Assembly: GCA_017516885.1 (NCBI GenBank)
Contig: JAFXAR010000016.1
Span: forward strand, 22,004-86,003
Origin: Bacteroidaceae bacterium
GTDB lineage: Bacteria > Bacteroidota > Bacteroidia > Bacteroidales > Bacteroidaceae
Reading direction: 5' to 3'
DNA length: 64,000 nt
In this document: positions 53,412 through 61,604 of the stretch, in pieces
Layout: the number at the start of each line of letters is the position of its first letter
Position numbering within the stretch: the first letter of the stretch is position 1
Program-made: the position numbers and the translations under genes
Notes under the pieces: model-generated
The model's input: only the letters and a program-made list of their open reading frames with translations
Databases searched by the model: none
What the model was told of the DNA's origin: nothing

Positions 53412-53451
53412 GTATAAGGGGCAAGTTGCACTTGAAAATTGCCCCTTATAC
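53412..53451 (+). terminator. 13-bp perfect hairpin after the orphan lipoprotein gene
   Basis: GTATAAGGGGCAA (53412-53424) pairs exactly with TTGCCCCTTATAC (53439-53451), with a 14-nt loop. No T run follows. It is 43 nt after the lipoprotein stop and could be a terminator or the first half of a leader structure. Confidence 0.65.
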
Positions 53452-53465
53452 ACATTCCTGGCAAA

Positions 53466-53498
53466 TGAGGGCAACCAAAATATTTTTAGTTGCCCTCA
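53466..53498 (+). promoter_or_regulatory. Second leader hairpin before the TonB-dependent receptor
   Basis: TGAGGGCAAC (53466-53475) pairs exactly with GTTGCCCTCA (53489-53498), with a 13-nt AT-rich loop. The sequence then runs A-rich to the ATG at 53512. The left arm GGGCAA can also pair with TTGCCC of the preceding hairpin, so two folds compete. Confidence 0.6.
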
Positions 53499-53511
53499 AA
53501 ATAATTATACA

Positions 53512-55527
53512 ATGCGATACATTTCATTGCTTTTTATTGTTTGCGCTTGCAGTAATGCGGTGCTGGCTGTTGGCAGGACTGATAGTGCTTTTCGTGCACT
53601 GCAGGAGTTGGTTGTATCTGCCGAAAGGTATGTCTCGCCCATAAGAACCGCTGATATGAAGAGTGTTGAGTGGGATATGGATTTTATGCACCGTTTGCCA
53701 AAGATTATGGGAAACGCCGATCCAGTGCGCTACTCTCAGTTATTGCCAGGAGTTCAAACAAATGCTGAGTATGATTCAGGATTGCATATTTATGGTTGTG
53801 AAAATTCGCACAATCTCGTATCAATTTCCGGCGTTCCTGTATATAATGCATCCCACATGCTGGGACTTTTCTCGGTTTTTAATGCATCGCACTTTTCAAA
53901 AATGCAAGTGAAAAAGCAGGCGGCTGCATCCGATGCGTCCAATTGCCTTGGAGGTATTTTAAATATGGTGCATGGAGATTCAATAGGAAACCGGACTAAA
54001 GGGGAGCTTACTGTGGGGCTGATGTCCTCCCAGGGCACTGTAAGGATACCTGTAAGCCGAAAGTCAGCTCTTACTGCATCTCTGCGCCTTTCTTATCTTA
54101 ATTTGCTGTACAGCTCGCTTCTGAAAATTGATGGAAATGAGTTGAAATACTCTTTCATGGACGCGAATATAACTTATGTGAATAGGATAAATAAGAACAA
54201 TATATTTTTTGCTGACTTCTATATAGGGTACGATAATGCTGCATTTGGCGGTACAGGCAGCGAGGTGTATCTTAATAGCGCTATGAAATGGGGCAATATG
54301 TCTGCAGCAGCGCATTGGCACTATGACAATAGCCGCCTGAATATAAAGCATAGCATATACTTCACAGGTTATGGAAACATGTTTCATCTGGGTGGTGTAT
54401 ATGATTTCAGGCTTCCTTCCCATATATATGATTTCGGATATAAATTAACAGCCGGACTATATGGCTTTAAATTCTCTCTGAACCTTATTGAACATCATAT
54501 TGCGCCTCAGGAACCTCAGTGTTCTGTGTTAACGGATGATAGCGGGAACTTAAAGCAGCTTGCAAGAGAATGTTCGTTTTCTGCATGTTATCAGGGTAAA
54601 ATAACGGAACGCCTATCGTATGATATTGCGCTTAAAGGCTGCCATTACAGAAGCAGCAAGGATAATTACAGCTCTTCTTCGCTTTCTCCTTCAATAGTGC
54701 TCGCGTATACAAATGTGAAGTTAGGTAATCTTATGTTCATATATTCAAAGCAATATCAGTATCTTCACAACAATGGTTTTACAAATATGGGGCTTCCTGT
54801 TGAATTCTGGTACGGAAGCAGCGGTGCTAATAAGCCCCAGAGAGCTCATTGCTTGCAGCTGTTGTATCAGAAAGAGCTTTTTGACGATAAATTCATATTG
54901 GATGTAGGGCTTTATTATAAAAAATTGTATAACCAGACAGAATATTGCACGTCGCCATTGGATTTCTTAAACAAGCAGTACGACCAGAACAGCAGCTTGA
55001 TGCATGGAAAGGGACGCAATTATGGAGTAAATATCTGCTTGAACAAATGCAGTGGCAGTGTAACCGGCTGGCTTGCCTACTCATATGGCAGAGCTTTGCG
55101 AAAGTTTGATGTTCTTGGTGACAGCTGGTTCGCTGCAAATCACGAGCGAGTGCATGAATTTAACAGCGTTGTTGCATACCATATAAATGAAAAGATTGAT
55201 ATAAGTGCAAATTTTGTTTATGCGTCGGGCGCGCCTTTTACAGCACCAAAGCAGTTTTATATGGTGAATGGGAATATGATAACAGAATTCGGAGAGCATA
55301 ATGCAAACAGGCTTAAGTCATATGTCAGGCTTGATTTGTCATTTAATTATGATTTGATTCGGTCAAAGGAAACGTGTCTCGGACTGAATCTCTCTTTATA
55401 TAATGCCTTTTGGAATAGCAATCATATTTATTACAGTTTTAAAGTATATAAGGGGCAATATGCATATAGGGGAGTCTCTTTCTTTACGAGAATGCTGCCA
55501 TCCTTAAGTTGTTATTATAAGTTCTGA
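53512..55527 (+). CDS. TonB-dependent outer-membrane receptor, short form
   Basis: The frame is open from 53410, but the ATG at 53512 starts a signal peptide (RYISLLFIVCACSNAVLAV); the upstream part reads through the two hairpins and is not expected to be translated. The 671-residue protein has a plug domain at about residues 50-150 (LPGVQTNAEYDSGLHIYG, VSISGVPVYNASHMLGLF, LGGILNMVHGD) and a beta barrel with alternating aromatic residues ending SCYYKF. The carboxypeptidase-regulatory-like N-terminal domain usual in such receptors is absent. It overlaps the DUF4249 gene by one base, and the pair probably forms a substrate-uptake unit with unknown ligand. Confidence 0.9.
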   Translation: MRYISLLFIVCACSNAVLAVGRTDSAFRALQELVVSAERYVSPIRTADMKSVEWDMDFMHRLPKIMGNADPVRYSQLLPGVQTNAEYDSGLHIYGCENSHNLVSISGVPVYNASHMLGLFSVFNASHFSKMQVKKQAAASDASNCLGGILNMVHGDSIGNRTKGELTVGLMSSQGTVRIPVSRKSALTASLRLSYLNLLYSSLLKIDGNELKYSFMDANITYVNRINKNNIFFADFYIGYDNAAFGGTGSEVYLNSAMKWGNMSAAAHWHYDNSRLNIKHSIYFTGYGNMFHLGGVYDFRLPSHIYDFGYKLTAGLYGFKFSLNLIEHHIAPQEPQCSVLTDDSGNLKQLARECSFSACYQGKITERLSYDIALKGCHYRSSKDNYSSSSLSPSIVLAYTNVKLGNLMFIYSKQYQYLHNNGFTNMGLPVEFWYGSSGANKPQRAHCLQLLYQKELFDDKFILDVGLYYKKLYNQTEYCTSPLDFLNKQYDQNSSLMHGKGRNYGVNICLNKCSGSVTGWLAYSYGRALRKFDVLGDSWFAANHERVHEFNSVVAYHINEKIDISANFVYASGAPFTAPKQFYMVNGNMITEFGEHNANRLKSYVRLDLSFNYDLIRSKETCLGLNLSLYNAFWNSNHIYYSFKVYKGQYAYRGVSFFTRMLPSLSCYYKF

Positions 55528-56390
55528 TGAAAAATATATGTTTGATATTGGTGTCTCTGTTTTCGCTTGCGGCTTGCAGCGAGGATGTTTTTATAGAGGC
55601 CGAACCGCAACTGATTGTCGAGGGCTGGATTGATGATGGAGGTTTCCCTATTGTAATATTGTCGGAGAGTGTTCCAGTGTCCGATAAATATGAAGATGTA
55701 AATTCTTTAAAGGATAATGTTGTAAAGTGGGCAAAGGTCACTGTCTCAGATGGTGATAATGAGGTTGTTCTTACCGGCAAGGCCAATTCTTCCTACTTCC
55801 CCCCATATGTGTACACAACAAGCGGTATGCGTGGTGTTGCTGGCAAAAAATACAAACTGACTGTTACATATGAAGATTATCATGTTGAGGCGGAGACTCA
55901 AATACCTGAAAGGGTTTATGTTGAGCGTTTCATAAAAGGGGAGAATAATGGGAAATATTTTCTTAAGGCGTTAATAAATGATAATCCTAACGAAAAAAAT
56001 TACTATAAATTTTTTATCCGCATGATGGAGCGGGATAGCATGTTCCTCTCCTCTAATCTTGCAGTTATAGACGATAGCGAGTTTGAGTTTCCTCTTTCTG
56101 TGTCACTTGATTTAGGGAAGTCCATTCTGTACGATGATAAGCTTGAGGATTATCAGCTTGATGGCAGCGAAAGGCTTGTCGTGAAATTTGCTCATATTGA
56201 CAGTGTGGCTTATAATTTTTGGAATGAATACAAGAATTATGTAGAGTTAGGGCAAAGTTTTATATTCCGTTACAGCAAGAATGTCTATTCAAATGTACGC
56301 GGTGGATTGGGCTACTGGTTTGGATACGGTTCTACAACCTATTTGTGTGAACCGTTTAATCATGATAACCCTATTGTAGTTGGGCGTTGA
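55527..56390 (+). CDS. DUF4249-family lipoprotein
   Basis: The 287-residue product has lipobox SLAAC (Cys17) and then EAEPQLIVEGWIDDGGFPIVILSESVPV (in parts: PQLIVEGWIDDGGFPIVIL), the typical DUF4249 N-terminal beta strand. Further segments are WAKVTVSDGDNEVVL, KYKLTVTYEDYHVEAET and a FFIRYS-like FIFRYSKNVYSNV near the end. DUF4249 proteins are outer-surface lipoproteins encoded next to TonB receptors, probably as ligand-binding partners. Its ATG shares its A with the receptor's TGA. Three structured repeats lie 59 nt downstream. Confidence 0.9.
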   Translation: MKNICLILVSLFSLAACSEDVFIEAEPQLIVEGWIDDGGFPIVILSESVPVSDKYEDVNSLKDNVVKWAKVTVSDGDNEVVLTGKANSSYFPPYVYTTSGMRGVAGKKYKLTVTYEDYHVEAETQIPERVYVERFIKGENNGKYFLKALINDNPNEKNYYKFFIRMMERDSMFLSSNLAVIDDSEFEFPLSVSLDLGKSILYDDKLEDYQLDGSERLVVKFAHIDSVAYNFWNEYKNYVELGQSFIFRYSKNVYSNVRGGLGYWFGYGSTTYLCEPFNHDNPIVVGR

Positions 56391-56448
56391 ACAGGATATT
56401 GGTTCTACGCTTCATTAAACCTTTTGTCTGGCACTGTTAGTATTAAAA

Positions 56449-56534
56449 TTGACAACGCTTGCTTTTCGCAACCCACGCGGCACCACATTCTGCGGTGCTT
56501 CGCGTGACCTATTGCTGCAAGCATTGTCGATTCT
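56449..56534 (+). repeat. Structured repeat, cluster 2 copy 1
   Basis: The copy is 86 nt. Outer TTGACAAC and TTGTC flank arm A GCTTGC (56457-56462) with A' GCAAGC (56517-56522). TTTTC follows A. Arm B is GCAA (56468-56471) with TTGC (56512-56515), and CACGCG (56474-56479) with CGCGTG (56501-56506). The inner stem is GCACC (56480-56484) with GGTGC (56494-56498). GACC lies before the B' end. The copy ends CATTGTCGATTCT. Confidence 0.88.
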
Positions 56535-56544
56535 GATAGTAAAA

Positions 56545-56630
56545 TTGACAACGCTTGCTTTTCGCAACCCACGCGGCACCACATTCTTCGGTGCTTCGCG
56601 TGACCTTTTGCTGCTCGCATTGTCGATTCT
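56545..56630 (+). repeat. Structured repeat, cluster 2 copy 2
   Basis: This copy begins exactly 96 nt after copy 1, with the same 10-nt spacer GATAGTAAAA. The sequence is nearly identical to copy 1. A' reads GCTCGC instead of GCAAGC, leaving two mismatches in helix A, and the apical loop has one change (TTC for CTG context). Confidence 0.88.
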
Positions 56631-56640
56631 GATAGTAAAA

Positions 56641-56726
56641 TTGACAACGCCGTCTTATCGCGGCCCAAACGGTACGAGCTTCGCCCGTCCTTCGTTTGAC
56701 CAACCGCTGCCGGCATTGTCGATTCT
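56641..56726 (+). repeat. Structured repeat, cluster 2 copy 3
   Basis: This copy begins exactly 96 nt after copy 2 with the same outer flanks. The internal helices are changed on both sides: A GCCG (56649-56652) with CGGC (56711-56714); B GCGG (56660-56663) with CCGC (56704-56707), and CAAACG (56666-56671) with CGTTTG (56693-56698). TTATC replaces TTTTC; GACC is kept. Its last bases run into the terminator of tRNA-Leu. Confidence 0.88.
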
Positions 56727-56759
56727 CAAAAAAAAGAGGAACTCTCTTTTTTTGAGAAT
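56722..56759 (-). terminator. Terminator of tRNA-Leu
   Basis: An A-rich/T-rich stem (56722-56738 with 56744-56759) is followed on the minus strand by T-rich sequence. It lies 18 nt downstream of the tRNA 3' end. Confidence 0.7.
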
Positions 56760-56777
56760 TCCTCTTTTGTCTCATCG

Positions 56778-56859
56778 TGCGCGTGATAGGACTCGAACCT
56801 ACACGTCGCAAAACACCAGATCCTAAGTCTGGCGCGTCTACCAATTTCGCCACACGCGC
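56778..56859 (-). tRNA. tRNA-Leu(TAG)
   Basis: On the minus strand the acceptor GCGCGTG pairs with CACGCGC and A is the discriminator. The anticodon stem CCAGA/TCTGG encloses CTTAGGA (anticodon TAG). A variable arm and a T loop (GTTCGAGTC context) follow. The length is 82 nt and CCA is not encoded. Confidence 0.96.
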
Positions 56860-56900
56860 GATAAAACTTAGTCAATGTCCTCTTGTTTCAAAGGACGGTG

Positions 56901-56908
56901 CAAAGGTA
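56901..56908 (-). promoter_or_regulatory. -7 box of the tRNA-Leu promoter
   Basis: The minus strand reads TACCTTTG, a full TAnnTTTG match, about 40 nt upstream of the tRNA. No clear -33 TTTG is visible. It lies between the S41 peptidase stop and the tRNA. Confidence 0.6.
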
Positions 56909-56922
56909 GCAAAAAAAATGGA

Positions 56923-57960
56923 TTATTCTGCTTCTTTGTCTGCTTTTTTGTCGTATATGGCAAAAATCTCCTCTTTGGCTCTTTCTATCATGGTGTCGCG
57001 GCCCTGTTGCCAGTCAGCGGCGGTGATGTCGGCCTTTACATCGGGCGCAATGCCGAATTCTGTGTGCTCGCCCTGTGCGTTGAGTATGGGGCATGCCGAC
57101 ATGCGTACGCTCCAGCCGTTGGGGAGGGTGCTGTTCAGCGGCAGGCCGCTGCCGCCTCCGGTGGTGTCGCCCAATATTGTAACATGGGGGAGTTCGCGCA
57201 TGAGCATTACAAAGTGGTTTGCGGCACTGTAAACCCCTCTGTTGGTGAGTACCACTGCCGGGCGCAGCCATATTGCCCCTTTTGACGGCTCAAGGTAAAT
57301 TTTCTCGGGGCGTGAGAATTCATTGTGCCCTTTGCCTGTTTTGTGCTGTATGTAGCCGCAGTGTATCTTCCGGTCGGTAAAGGCCGATGCTAATTTCTCT
57401 GCCGAGGTGAGCATGCCTCCTCCGTTGTTCCTTATGTCAATTATAACGCCCTTTGTATTCTTGAGGTTGAGAAGCATGAGCGAGAGGTTGTCTGTGCTGA
57501 ATCCTCCGGCAAAGCTTTCTACATATATGTACCCTATACTGTCGGGAAGCGTGGTGTATTTAATGCCGTTTGTAAGTCTGAAGTCTTTGCCTAAATAGTT
57601 GCGTTGTATTGAGTCGCTGAAATTGATTGGGTGGTTGAGCTTCCAGTCCCAGTAGAATTTTGTTCCGTATATTGACGACAGGTTTACATGTCCGTCGCGC
57701 AACTCGGCAAGCATGTCGCCAAGAACATCAAACAGCTGTGCATCGCTCTTGCACTCTTCGGCAATGGGCCTGTATTTTTCGTACACGGCATTCCAGTTGA
57801 GCCCGAACTCCTCTTCGGCCTGTTCAAAGAAGCAGTAGCGTTCGTCAATTACTCTCCACAGTGCTTCAAAATTGCCGTTTGGGGTGTCGCTGAAGTCATC
57901 CTCCTGTATGCACCCTGTGAGCATTAGCGGCAAAATGTATGTCAACAGTCTTTTTATCAT
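56923..57960 (-). CDS. S41-family (C-terminal processing type) peptidase lipoprotein
   Basis: The 345-residue lipoprotein has lipobox MLTGC (Cys17). An N-terminal helical cap (FEALWRVIDERYCFFE) precedes the S41 catalytic core: GYIYVESFAGG, VIIDIRNNGGGMLTSAEKLA near residue 180 (in parts: DIRNNGGGMLTSAEKL), VVLTNRGVYSAANHFVMLM with the likely nucleophile Ser in VYSAA near residue 240, and LGDTTGGGSGLP. No clear PDZ domain is visible between the cap and the core, so it is the short Bacteroidota type. It is envelope-located. It ends just before the tRNA-Leu promoter and is 15 nt downstream of the DUF3316-like gene. Confidence 0.88.
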   Translation of the reverse strand: MIKRLLTYILPLMLTGCIQEDDFSDTPNGNFEALWRVIDERYCFFEQAEEEFGLNWNAVYEKYRPIAEECKSDAQLFDVLGDMLAELRDGHVNLSSIYGTKFYWDWKLNHPINFSDSIQRNYLGKDFRLTNGIKYTTLPDSIGYIYVESFAGGFSTDNLSLMLLNLKNTKGVIIDIRNNGGGMLTSAEKLASAFTDRKIHCGYIQHKTGKGHNEFSRPEKIYLEPSKGAIWLRPAVVLTNRGVYSAANHFVMLMRELPHVTILGDTTGGGSGLPLNSTLPNGWSVRMSACPILNAQGEHTEFGIAPDVKADITAADWQQGRDTMIERAKEEIFAIYDKKADKEAE

Positions 57961-57975
57961 GGCTTTGTGCGGCTT

Positions 57976-58848
57976 CTAAAAGGGTGAATATGCCTTTATC
58001 TTGTTCTCCTGCTTTATCTTGAATATGGTTCTTGCGAATCCAATGCCGAATGAGTGGCGGTAAATGTGGCAGCGTATGCTGTTAATGTCGCTCTGGAATA
58101 TGTTGCCGGTGTATGATAGCCTCAGGGTGGTGCTGTGGCGTCTCCATTTGAGCGGTATGTCGAGCGTAAGCATGTATCTCAAGGATGGGCTATTGAACGG
58201 ATGCGTGAAGGCAACTGTTCCGCCGGCGTGTCCAAGGCCGAAAATCTCGTAATAGCTCTGTCCGTATTCGGGCGCGAACATTGCTCCTGCTAATGGGACG
58301 TCGGCCTGCAGGCGGGCTGTCCACTCTTTGCCTTTTGCAGGGAAATGGTATATTGCCATGCCCGATGCCGCTATTGCCGCTCGCAGCTTCATTGAAACTG
58401 GATTGTTGCCGTTTGACGGTACATACAGCGCACCGCCTTCAACTTCAATCTGTGCTCCGGCAAGCAGTTTAAGCCGCTTGCCTATGCTGAATGGATGATA
58501 GCCGCCCCATGCGTATGATGCCAGCCCCGCAATCTCGCCGTTGTTGCCCTGGGTTGTGTAGCCCAACATGCCATTGAATATTGTCTGGTATTTCCAGCGG
58601 TAGCTGCCGGTTCGCGCATCGCGGAAGCTCTCGTGCTGTATATGCACTCCGCCGCCGCTGAAGCTGTATCCGCTTAGGTAGGTATCGAGGCTGTTTATGC
58701 TTGTTATTCCATAGGTTGTGCTCTTTACTGCAATTCTTTCGGGAATAATGGTGTCTGCAACAAAATGCTGCGCCCTTGACGCTGCGGGCAGTGCCGCAAG
58801 CGCAAGGGCTGCTATTAGGAGTGTAACTTTTGATATTACATTTTTCAT
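57976..58848 (-). CDS. Outer-membrane protein, probably DUF3316 family
   Basis: The 290-residue protein has a signal peptide (SKVTLLIAALALAALPAASRA) and then RIAVKSTTYGITSINSLDTYLSGY (in parts: KSTTYGITSINSLDTYLSG), SGGGVHIQHESFRD and many amphipathic strands ending in an FGIGFARTIF strand, consistent with a small beta barrel. I associate this pattern with DUF3316, of unknown function, but cannot search. It lies 6 nt downstream of parC on the same strand and 15 nt upstream of the S41 peptidase gene, so the three may be co-transcribed. Confidence 0.7.
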   Translation of the reverse strand: MKNVISKVTLLIAALALAALPAASRAQHFVADTIIPERIAVKSTTYGITSINSLDTYLSGYSFSGGGVHIQHESFRDARTGSYRWKYQTIFNGMLGYTTQGNNGEIAGLASYAWGGYHPFSIGKRLKLLAGAQIEVEGGALYVPSNGNNPVSMKLRAAIAASGMAIYHFPAKGKEWTARLQADVPLAGAMFAPEYGQSYYEIFGLGHAGGTVAFTHPFNSPSLRYMLTLDIPLKWRRHSTTLRLSYTGNIFQSDINSIRCHIYRHSFGIGFARTIFKIKQENKIKAYSPF

Positions 58849-58854
58849 TTTATA

Positions 58855-61530
58855 TTATGCATTGTCGCTGAAAAGTTTCAGTTGTTCGGGAGTGTCGTCT
58901 TCGGGCTCTTCGCTCTCCAGCACCTCAACGGCTTCGGGCGGAGGCGGAAGCCTTGTGGGCTCAAGCTCAATGATTTCGTCAATCTCGTATGTGGTAAGGC
59001 GCTTTCCGCGTGCCTTGAAACTCTTTACTCCAATAAACTCTTCAACCTCAATCACCAATGGCTCGCGGAAGTTGTCGTTGCCGCCGAACATTACCTGAAT
59101 GCGCGGGAAGGGCGTTGCCGAGAACCATATCGGCTCGCTGTCCTTGTTGTCGCCCAGGCAGTTCTGCCGGCGTGCGCTGGCCTCAAGGGTAAATCTCTTT
59201 ATGTAGGGGTAGCCCTGCTGGCTTGCGTCGTACAGCGCCGCGCTCCAAACCTTTGCGGGGTCAAATTTCTCTATCACCATAAGGTCGTCCTCGTAGTGGT
59301 TGTTCAGGTCTACTGGCGACAGATAGAACTCGCCGTTCTTGCGTATTGCAAGTATCTTGTCATCGTTGTGGAATTCGCCAAGATATTCGCCGTGGTTGTC
59401 AAAGTTTATGCGCAGTATGTCGCGGTCGAACCAAACCTTTCTGCCGCCAAGCGTCGAACTGCCGTGCTTCTTGAGCGTTATGCGCATTACCTCGTTCTTT
59501 GTGAGGATGTTGCCCATTGACTGGCGTCCCTTAATGGCTATGTCGCTGAAGTCCTTCTCAATTATAGGGTTGCGCAAGCGCGGGTTGGGCTTGAGCAGAA
59601 CCTTGATAACCTCGGCCTCTCCGTTAGGGTTGGCTGTGAAGTAGGCCACCTTTGAACCGGGGGTGCCTTGGGTAAGGTCGTATTCGCGGTCGCGTGTCAT
59701 TCCTGTTGCGGCAAAGCGCTTGATGTAGTGTATGCCGTTTTTGCCGTCGCGGTATACTGCATTGTATATTGTGCGCTTGTCGTTCTTCTTGAACACATCG
59801 ACGTGGATAATGTTCTTGCCTACAAACAGTTTTTCGCTTACTTTTACAATCTTGTACTTTCCGTCCTTGTAGAATAGTATAATGTCGTCAATCTCGGAGC
59901 AGTTGGTGACAAACTCGTCCTTTTTGAGCGATGTTCCGATGAAGCCCTCGGCGCGGTTGATGTAAAGCTTCTGATTGGCCTCTATTACCTTTGCTGCTAC
60001 GATGGTGTCAAAGTTGCGTATCTCGGTGAGCCTTGGGTAGCGTGCGCCGTACTTCTCCTTGAGCATGCTGAACCACTTTATTGTTACGGCGGTCATCTGC
60101 GACAGCTGCTTGTCAATATCCTCAATCTCTCTCTTCAGGCGCGCAATAAGCTCCTCGGCCTTGTCCTTGTTGAAGCGGAGGATGCGCGCCATCTTTATTT
60201 CCATGAGGCGCAGCAGGTCGTCGCGGGTTATTTCGCGTATGAAATCCTTTTTGTATGGCTCAAGGCGAAGGTCAATGTGCGAGAGTGCGCTGTCCATGTC
60301 GGGCGCCTGCTCAAACTCCTTATCCTTGTATATGCGCTCCTCAATGAAAATGCTCTCAAGCGATGCAAAGTGCAGCTGTTCAAGCAGTTCGCCCTTGCGA
60401 ATCTGCAGCTCAAGCCTCAGCAGCTCCTTGGTGCTTTCAACGGCGCGGCGCAGCAGTTCGCTAACGGTGAGGAATACCGGGGTGTGGTTGTCAATGACGC
60501 AGCAGCATGGGGTGATGCTTATTTCGCAGTCGGTAAAGGCGTAGAGCGCGTCAATGGTCTTGTCGCTTGAAACTCCAGGTGCAAGATGTACAAGAATTTC
60601 AACCTTGTCCGATGTGTTGTCGTCAACCTTGCGGATTTTTATCTTGCCGTTGTCGGCTGCCTTCAGAATTGACTCTATTATCAGCGGAGTGGTCTTTCCG
60701 AATGGAATTTCGTTGATTGTCAAAGTCTTGTTGTCCTCTGACTTTGTGATTTTTGCGCGTATCCGCACGCGGCCTGTACGGTCGCCGTCGTGATAGCGCG
60801 ATACGTCAATGCTGCCGCCTGTCTGGAAATCGGGGTAGAGCTGGAACGGCTCTTTGCGCAGATAGGCAATTGCCGCATCGCACACCTCATTGAAGTTATG
60901 CGGCAGAATCTTTGACGAAAGTCCTACTGCAATACCCTCCACGCCATGAACGAGCAGCAGGGGGAATTTTACCGGCAGTGTTATTGGCTCTTTATTACGT
61001 CCGTCATACGACAGTTTCCATTCTGTTGTCTTGGGATTGAACACAACATCGTGGGCAAAATGAGAGAGGCGTGCTTCAATGTATCGCGGCGCAGCGGCCG
61101 AGTCTCCGGTGAGAATGTTTCCCCAGTTGCCCTGGCAGTCAATGAGATAGTCCTTCTGTCCCATCTGCACCAATGCTCCGGCAATGGAAGCGTCGCCGTG
61201 GGGGTGGTACTGCATGGTGTGCCCCACAACATTTGCAACCTTGTTGTAGCGTCCGTCGTCAAGCTCGCGCATGGCATGCAGAATGCGCCGCTGCACAGGC
61301 TTCAGGCCGTCATAAAGATGCGGCACTGCACGCTCGAGAATAACATACGAAGCGTAGTCCAGAAACCAGTTCTGGTACATTCCGGTGAGCTTGTGCGTAA
61401 TGGGGTCGCCGCCACCGTCGGGGTGGTAGCTGCTGTGCTCCCCGGTATTCTCCTCATTGTTACCGGCTGCGAAATTCTCGTCCGCTCCCTCAATCTCCTC
61501 AATGTTTCCGTCAAATTCGTTGTTGTCCAT
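58855..61530 (-). CDS. parC: DNA topoisomerase IV subunit A
   Basis: The 891-residue protein has an acidic N-terminal extension of about 45 residues and then the GyrA/ParC breakage-reunion domain. Visible motifs are YASYVILERAVPHLYDGLKPVQRRILHAM (in parts: ERAVPHLYDGLKPVQRRIL), GHTMQYHPHGDASI, and the active-site Tyr in AAPRYIEARL near residue 147. A coiled-coil gate and a C-terminal domain follow without the full GyrA-box pattern; the C terminus is Glu/Pro-rich. With ParE it decatenates chromosomes. The choice of ParC over GyrA rests on the N-terminal extension and the C-terminal domain. A full TAnnTTTG box lies 75 nt upstream. Confidence 0.9.
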   Translation of the reverse strand: MDNNEFDGNIEEIEGADENFAAGNNEENTGEHSSYHPDGGGDPITHKLTGMYQNWFLDYASYVILERAVPHLYDGLKPVQRRILHAMRELDDGRYNKVANVVGHTMQYHPHGDASIAGALVQMGQKDYLIDCQGNWGNILTGDSAAAPRYIEARLSHFAHDVVFNPKTTEWKLSYDGRNKEPITLPVKFPLLLVHGVEGIAVGLSSKILPHNFNEVCDAAIAYLRKEPFQLYPDFQTGGSIDVSRYHDGDRTGRVRIRAKITKSEDNKTLTINEIPFGKTTPLIIESILKAADNGKIKIRKVDDNTSDKVEILVHLAPGVSSDKTIDALYAFTDCEISITPCCCVIDNHTPVFLTVSELLRRAVESTKELLRLELQIRKGELLEQLHFASLESIFIEERIYKDKEFEQAPDMDSALSHIDLRLEPYKKDFIREITRDDLLRLMEIKMARILRFNKDKAEELIARLKREIEDIDKQLSQMTAVTIKWFSMLKEKYGARYPRLTEIRNFDTIVAAKVIEANQKLYINRAEGFIGTSLKKDEFVTNCSEIDDIILFYKDGKYKIVKVSEKLFVGKNIIHVDVFKKNDKRTIYNAVYRDGKNGIHYIKRFAATGMTRDREYDLTQGTPGSKVAYFTANPNGEAEVIKVLLKPNPRLRNPIIEKDFSDIAIKGRQSMGNILTKNEVMRITLKKHGSSTLGGRKVWFDRDILRINFDNHGEYLGEFHNDDKILAIRKNGEFYLSPVDLNNHYEDDLMVIEKFDPAKVWSAALYDASQQGYPYIKRFTLEASARRQNCLGDNKDSEPIWFSATPFPRIQVMFGGNDNFREPLVIEVEEFIGVKSFKARGKRLTTYEIDEIIELEPTRLPPPPEAVEVLESEEPEDDTPEQLKLFSDNA

Positions 61531-61604
61531 AATCTCCGAAGATAGAAACCGCTCTTTATGTGTTAGTGAAGTTCAATATATTGCAGATTTTCGGTTTCTA
61601 ATCG

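Noticed and set aside
53410-53511. N-terminal extension of the TonB receptor from 53410
   Set aside because: It reads through two perfect hairpins and precedes a normal signal peptide at 53512.
56449-56726. CRISPR array
   Set aside because: Units are 86 nt with internal hairpins, the 10-nt spacers are identical, and no cas gene is present.
56405-56853. Three overlapping frames (minus 56405-56716, plus 56449-56826, minus 56509-56853) encoding repetitive peptides
   Set aside because: They arise from the 96-nt structured repeats and the tRNA-Leu gene; the peptide repeats simply follow the DNA period.
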